The notes under the pieces: generated by a model
Database searches by the model: none
What the model was told of the DNA's origin: nothing
Seen by the model: the letters and a program-made list of their open reading frames with translations, nothing else
NCBI GenBank assembly: GCA_947176675.1
Contig: CAMWRN010000119.1
Location: 1 to 7,289, forward strand
Source of the DNA: an uncultured Clostridia bacterium
GTDB lineage: Bacteria > Bacillota > Clostridia > Oscillospirales > Ruminococcaceae
Direction of reading: 5' to 3'
DNA: 7,289 bases
In this document: positions 4,681 through 7,289 of the stretch, piece after piece
Numbering within the stretch: position 1 is the first letter of the stretch
Layout of the letters: each line of letters opens with the position of its first letter
Program-made: the position numbers and the translations under genes

Positions 4681-4830
4681 ACGTGACATTTGGGCGGCTT
4701 TGTACACGACAGAATAAAGTTACACGTAACGATTTCGGCAGTTTTGCAATGAGAACGAGGCTGCTAATGCCGCCCGAATATTCCGTTATCCGTAAGGTAA
4801 TCCCGCTCGTATAAGTGTGAAATATAAAAA
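4681..4830 (+). other. oriT-flanking region without a convincing gene
   Basis: It contains GTTAC-AC-GTAAC (4719-4730), a long-range pair GGGCGGC (4692-4698) with GCCGCCC (4769-4775), and a second copy of GTATAAGTG (4809-4817) like that at the nic site. A 21-codon frame from the ATG at 4749 to 4814 has no ribosome site and is not called. No clear promoter for the next gene was found, so that gene may be read from the relaxase promoter. Confidence 0.55.
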
Positions 4831-4846
4831 GAAAGGAATGGTGTTT

Positions 4847-5236
4847 ATGCCAAAGAAAAATGATGTTATCAAAATGAAAGAGAGCCTTGCACGTCTAAAT
4901 GAACGTGCAAAATCGGCAGAAGAGGAACTAAAACGATTGGAGGATAAACGCAAAAAAATTCAAAATCAAATTGCCGAGGAGGAAAGAAAAAAGCGTACAC
5001 ATAACCTTTGCTGCGTTGGCGGTCTTGTGTACAAATATTTCGGAGATGACATTTCTCCCGAGGAATTTAAGGAAATGCTTGATTTTCTTTTTGCTATTGA
5101 CGAGGTGCAGGATTTCGTTACAAATGAAAAGGAGAAGCGTTTTCTGCGGGATAATCAGCCTGTTGTAATTCCCGAAAATACAAATTCCGAGGAAAATATT
5201 TTTGAAAGCGAAAACATAAAAATCGAAAATGTGTAA
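4847..5236 (+). CDS. Coiled-coil accessory mobilization protein, DUF3847-like
   Basis: This 129-aa protein has a long charged coiled-coil at residues 7-50 ending in EERKKR. A short globular part follows with THNLCCVGGLVYKYFGDDISPEEF (51-74, cited here only as a region with a CC pair and a GDD turn), then an acidic Asn/Glu-rich tail (105-129). Coiled coil, basic patch and a GxLV(Y/E)KY-like motif recall the DUF3847 or MobC-like small proteins that accompany MobA/MobL relaxases in clostridial elements. They are thought to help the relaxase or bind DNA, but this is assigned from memory of the family, not a search. The start is the ATG at 4847 with GAAAGGA (4831-4837) 9 nt upstream. The GTG at 4817 and the ATG at 4838 lack usable ribosome sites. 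The next gene follows after 16 nt. Confidence 0.78.
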   Translation: MPKKNDVIKMKESLARLNERAKSAEEELKRLEDKRKKIQNQIAEEERKKRTHNLCCVGGLVYKYFGDDISPEEFKEMLDFLFAIDEVQDFVTNEKEKRFLRDNQPVVIPENTNSEENIFESENIKIENV

Positions 5237-5252
5237 ATGCAGGAGGTACTTA

Positions 5253-5444
5253 TTGAACAGAAAAAATGTGACTTTAACAAATGGAAATGACGTTATTGAA
5301 ATACCCGAAAATTGCAAAAATAATTTTATAAAAGCTATGAAAATTGGCTACTATAAGGAATTTTACAAGCAGGGACTTATTACTGCGGAGCAGTTGGAAT
5401 TGTTAATTGCAATGCAGGATAAGACCGTTACATCGGCAGCGTAA
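5253..5444 (+). CDS. Small SHOCT-like protein, TTG start
   Basis: This 63-aa soluble protein starts at the TTG at 5253, because AGGAGGT (5241-5247) is a near-perfect ribosome site 6 nt before it. An ATG further up (5229) overlaps the previous gene's stop and precedes that ribosome site. The second half, KEFYKQGLITAEQLELLIAM (35-54), resembles a SHOCT-type helix pair (short oligomerisation motif with G-(L/I)-I-T-xx-(Q/E)). The first half, LTNGNDVIEIPENC, looks like a short beta unit. Small proteins of this kind often sit between the relaxase and recombinase of integrative mobilizable elements, and a role in regulation or excision is possible. No enzymatic motif is present and the function is unknown. 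The unusual start may keep expression low. Confidence 0.72.
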   Translation: MNRKNVTLTNGNDVIEIPENCKNNFIKAMKIGYYKEFYKQGLITAEQLELLIAMQDKTVTSAA

Positions 5445-5452
5445 TACTTTTT

Positions 5453-5570
5453 CCCCTGCATATATGACCGAAATTCAGGTGCAAATTTGTACATATTGCC
5501 GCTTGCAATTTTGCGTGGTAAAGTGTAAAATAATATATGCAGGGGGATATTTTATCCCCGACTAACGGGG
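5453..5570 (+). promoter_or_regulatory. Leader with mutually exclusive hairpins ahead of the recombinase gene
   Basis: Three perfect stems share bases. Stem A pairs CCCCTGCATATAT (5453-5465) with 5533-5545 (13 bp, 67-nt interior). Stem B pairs GGGGATA (5543-5549) with TATCCCC (5553-5559), loop TTT. Stem C pairs CCCCG (5556-5560) with CGGGG (5566-5570), directly against the ribosome site AAAGGAGG (5571-5578). B cannot coexist with A or C. RNA reading through from the upstream genes could form A plus C, while RNA started at the local promoter (5503-5531) lacks the left arm of A and would favour B. This looks like a switch on recombinase expression. DNA-level recognition of the palindrome by a protein is an alternative. 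Confidence 0.6.
5503..5531 (+). promoter_or_regulatory. Candidate promoter of the recombinase gene
   Basis: TTGCAA (5503-5508, four of six matches) and TAAAAT (5526-5531, five of six) are 17 bp apart. Transcription would start near 5538, inside the right arm of stem A, giving a leader of about 45 nt. Confidence 0.55.
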
Positions 5571-5581
5571 AAAGGAGGACT

Positions 5582-7207
5582 ATGAATAATAAAATTAAAG
5601 TTGCGGCGTACTGCCGCGTTTCAACGGATATGGAAGACCAATTGCACTCCCTTTCGGCGCAAATTAAATATTTCACCGAGTACATAAGCAATCACGATGA
5701 GTACACTTTAATCGAAGTTTATTATGACGAGGGAATTACGGGTACGTCTACCAAAAAACGCGATGGGTTCAACCGTATGATTTCAGATTGCGAAATTGGG
5801 AAAATTGATTTAATTCTTACAAAAGAGGTTTCGCGTTTTGCGAGAAACACCATTGACACTTTGTCATACACCCGTAAATTAAAGTCGCTGGGCGTCAATA
5901 TTTTATTTATGAACGACGGTATAGACACACGCGATAAAGACTCAGAATTACGCTTGACAATTATGGCAAGTCTGGCACAGGAGGAAAGCCGCAAGATTTC
6001 CGAACGTGTAAAATGGGGCGTTCGCAGGCGTATGGAAAACGGCGTTGTATTTGGAAGCGGACGCATTTACGGTTACAAAACTGTTGACGGAAAGCTTGAA
6101 ATTGTTCCCGAGGAAGCTGAGGTAGTAAAGCGTATTTTTCATATGTATCTTTATGAAAACAAGGGTACGACAAAAATTGCTCAGGAATTGAACGCCGAAA
6201 AAATCACAACCTTAAACGGTCGTTTATGGAGCGCTCCGACGCTTTTGCTAATGCTGAAAAATGAAAAATACGCGGGCGACCTGACGCAATGGAAGTATTA
6301 TACGCCTGATTTTTTGGAGCATAACCAAGTAAAAAACAGGGGTGATAATCCCGATATTCCTTTGATAACGGTCGAGGATCACCACGAGCCGATTGTTCCG
6401 AAGGAAGTATTTGAAGCCGTTAATAAGGAGATAAAAAGGCGGCGCGACATCTGCTGCGACGGGCGAAAATATTCGGGAACGTATTGGTACAGCAGCAAGG
6501 TGATTTGCGGAAAATGCGGCAAGCCGTTCAACCTTTCGGGCGGCAGAAAAGACCAACACCGAAAACTGCGCTGCTGCAATCGGGCGTTCTACGGAAAAAT
6601 TCCCGTGACGGACGCGAACGGCGAAGTAAAAGGCTGCGACAACAAAACCACAAACGAGCCCGCGCTTACTGCGGGAGCAAAATACATTCTGCGGCAAATA
6701 CAAATTTCACGCGTAGAAATTGAGGAACAGCTTCTTGAAGAAATCAAAATTATTCAAAAAAGCGAGCCTAAAGCCAATGTGAAAAAGCTGCAGGAACAAA
6801 TAGAAATCCTAAAGCAGAAAAAGCGGAACGCAATTGATTTGGTACTTGACGAATTAATTTCCAAAGAGGATCTGGCGGAACAAAATTCGTATTACGACGA
6901 ACAAATATCGCAGCTTACCGAGAGAATTTCAACCGGACAAAATACGAGTGCGGCGCACAAAAAGCAGCTTGATAAAATCCGCGAATATATACGAGCCGTA
7001 CGCGAAACGGGCGGGCTGGATATTGACAACACGGAGCTTTACCGCGACCTTGTGAAAAATATCGTTGTTTACGAAAGCAAAGACGAGCGTATTTTGGAAT
7101 ACTATTTGAATTGCGTTCCATTCGGATTTCGCGTGAAATATCATATGCAAAAGCCGAATATGTATCAGGAGTTTGCGATTATTATCGACTCCTGTACGAT
7201 TATTTGA
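5582..7207 (+). CDS. Large serine recombinase (site-specific integrase/excisionase)
   Basis: This 541-aa enzyme of the resolvase/invertase superfamily would cut and rejoin att sites to excise and integrate the element. The catalytic domain (about 5-150) has YCRVST with nucleophile S14 and R12, LTKEVSRFARN with R85/R88, and the EESRKISERVKWG helix start (134-146). A Recombinase domain follows (about 160-285; YGYK, KRIFHMYL, WSAPTLLLMLKNEKYAGD). A zinc-ribbon comes next, with C309-x2-C312 and C331/C332 or C352 as further ligands. A coiled coil (about 395-455) completes the layout seen in TndX/TnpX-like clostridial recombinases. The start is the ATG at 5582 after AAAGGAGG, only 3 nt away; the ATG at 5537 has no ribosome site. 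All catalytic residues are present and the length is normal, so it is probably active. The att sites are not identified. Confidence 0.96.
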   Translation: MNNKIKVAAYCRVSTDMEDQLHSLSAQIKYFTEYISNHDEYTLIEVYYDEGITGTSTKKRDGFNRMISDCEIGKIDLILTKEVSRFARNTIDTLSYTRKLKSLGVNILFMNDGIDTRDKDSELRLTIMASLAQEESRKISERVKWGVRRRMENGVVFGSGRIYGYKTVDGKLEIVPEEAEVVKRIFHMYLYENKGTTKIAQELNAEKITTLNGRLWSAPTLLLMLKNEKYAGDLTQWKYYTPDFLEHNQVKNRGDNPDIPLITVEDHHEPIVPKEVFEAVNKEIKRRRDICCDGRKYSGTYWYSSKVICGKCGKPFNLSGGRKDQHRKLRCCNRAFYGKIPVTDANGEVKGCDNKTTNEPALTAGAKYILRQIQISRVEIEEQLLEEIKIIQKSEPKANVKKLQEQIEILKQKKRNAIDLVLDELISKEDLAEQNSYYDEQISQLTERISTGQNTSAAHKKQLDKIREYIRAVRETGGLDIDNTELYRDLVKNIVVYESKDERILEYYLNCVPFGFRVKYHMQKPNMYQEFAIIIDSCTII

Positions 7208-7224
7208 CTGCTATAGGTTTTTGA

Positions 7225-7246
7225 TAATGTATGTTGCCGTACATTA
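7225..7246. repeat. Palindrome after the recombinase gene
   Basis: TAATGTA (7225-7231) and TACATTA (7240-7246) form a perfect 7-bp stem with an 8-nt loop, 17 nt after the recombinase stop. Only a few T residues follow, so it would be a weak terminator. Its place at the recombinase end of the element also makes it a candidate part of the attachment site. Confidence 0.45.
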
Positions 7247-7289
7247 AATCTTTATCTCTCCGCAGTACAGTCAACCACAGCATAGCCTA

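Noticed and set aside
4749..4814. 21-codon frame (MRTRLLMPPEYSVIRKVIPLV) after oriT
   Set aside because: No ribosome site stands before the ATG, and the region is full of oriT-associated palindromes that could explain conservation.
5537..5581. Upstream ATG adding 15 residues to the recombinase
   Set aside because: It lies inside the right arm of stem A with no ribosome site, and the family begins just before the VAAYCRVST motif, which the ATG at 5582 gives.
6248..7150. Several minus-strand frames opposite the recombinase gene
   Set aside because: They are antisense to a complete, well-conserved recombinase and show no ribosome sites or recognisable domains.

Overview
The window is AT-rich DNA from a low-GC Gram-positive anaerobe, most likely a gut clostridium of the Ruminococcaceae/Oscillospiraceae type. 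This rests on strong AGGAGG-like ribosome sites, an AgrC/AgrA-type (GHKL/LytTR) two-component pair, a MobA/MobL relaxase and a large serine recombinase of the clostridial mobile-element kind. The species is inferred, not proven.

Left part (1-3045, all on the minus strand, read right to left). A LytTR response regulator (2241-2951) and a membrane GHKL histidine kinase (956-2230) form a tight operon. Downstream lies a 19-codon gene (778-837) with an almost ideal ribosome site, then a long hairpin (700-761), then the start of a Thr/Lys/Pro-rich tandem-repeat protein (630 to the window edge). Two near-identical pairs of ACCGTT boxes, each with a 21-bp period, sit directly upstream of two good promoters: the regulator's own (3014-3045) and that of the 19-codon gene (914-946). 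Sequence and spacing match known LytTR-family sites, so the module reads as a closed circuit: kinase and regulator control themselves and a very short peptide/RNA transcript. No AgrB-like protease or peptide exporter is visible.

Middle (3046-3572). About 500 bases without a gene hold a spaced direct repeat, a GC-clamped hairpin and three tandem 11-bp repeats just ahead of the relaxase promoter.

Right part (3573-7289, plus strand) is the core of a mobilizable element. It has a MobQ-type relaxase whose conserved first codon is ATA instead of ATG, an RSF1010-like oriT (4623-4680) with the nic sequence inside a hairpin, a DUF3847-like coiled-coil protein, a 63-aa protein starting at TTG, a leader with mutually exclusive hairpins, and a 541-aa large serine recombinase for excision and integration. 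Only 82 bases follow the recombinase, and the right end of the element probably lies in or just beyond them. The left end was not found, so whether the signalling module is cargo of the element or host sequence is open.
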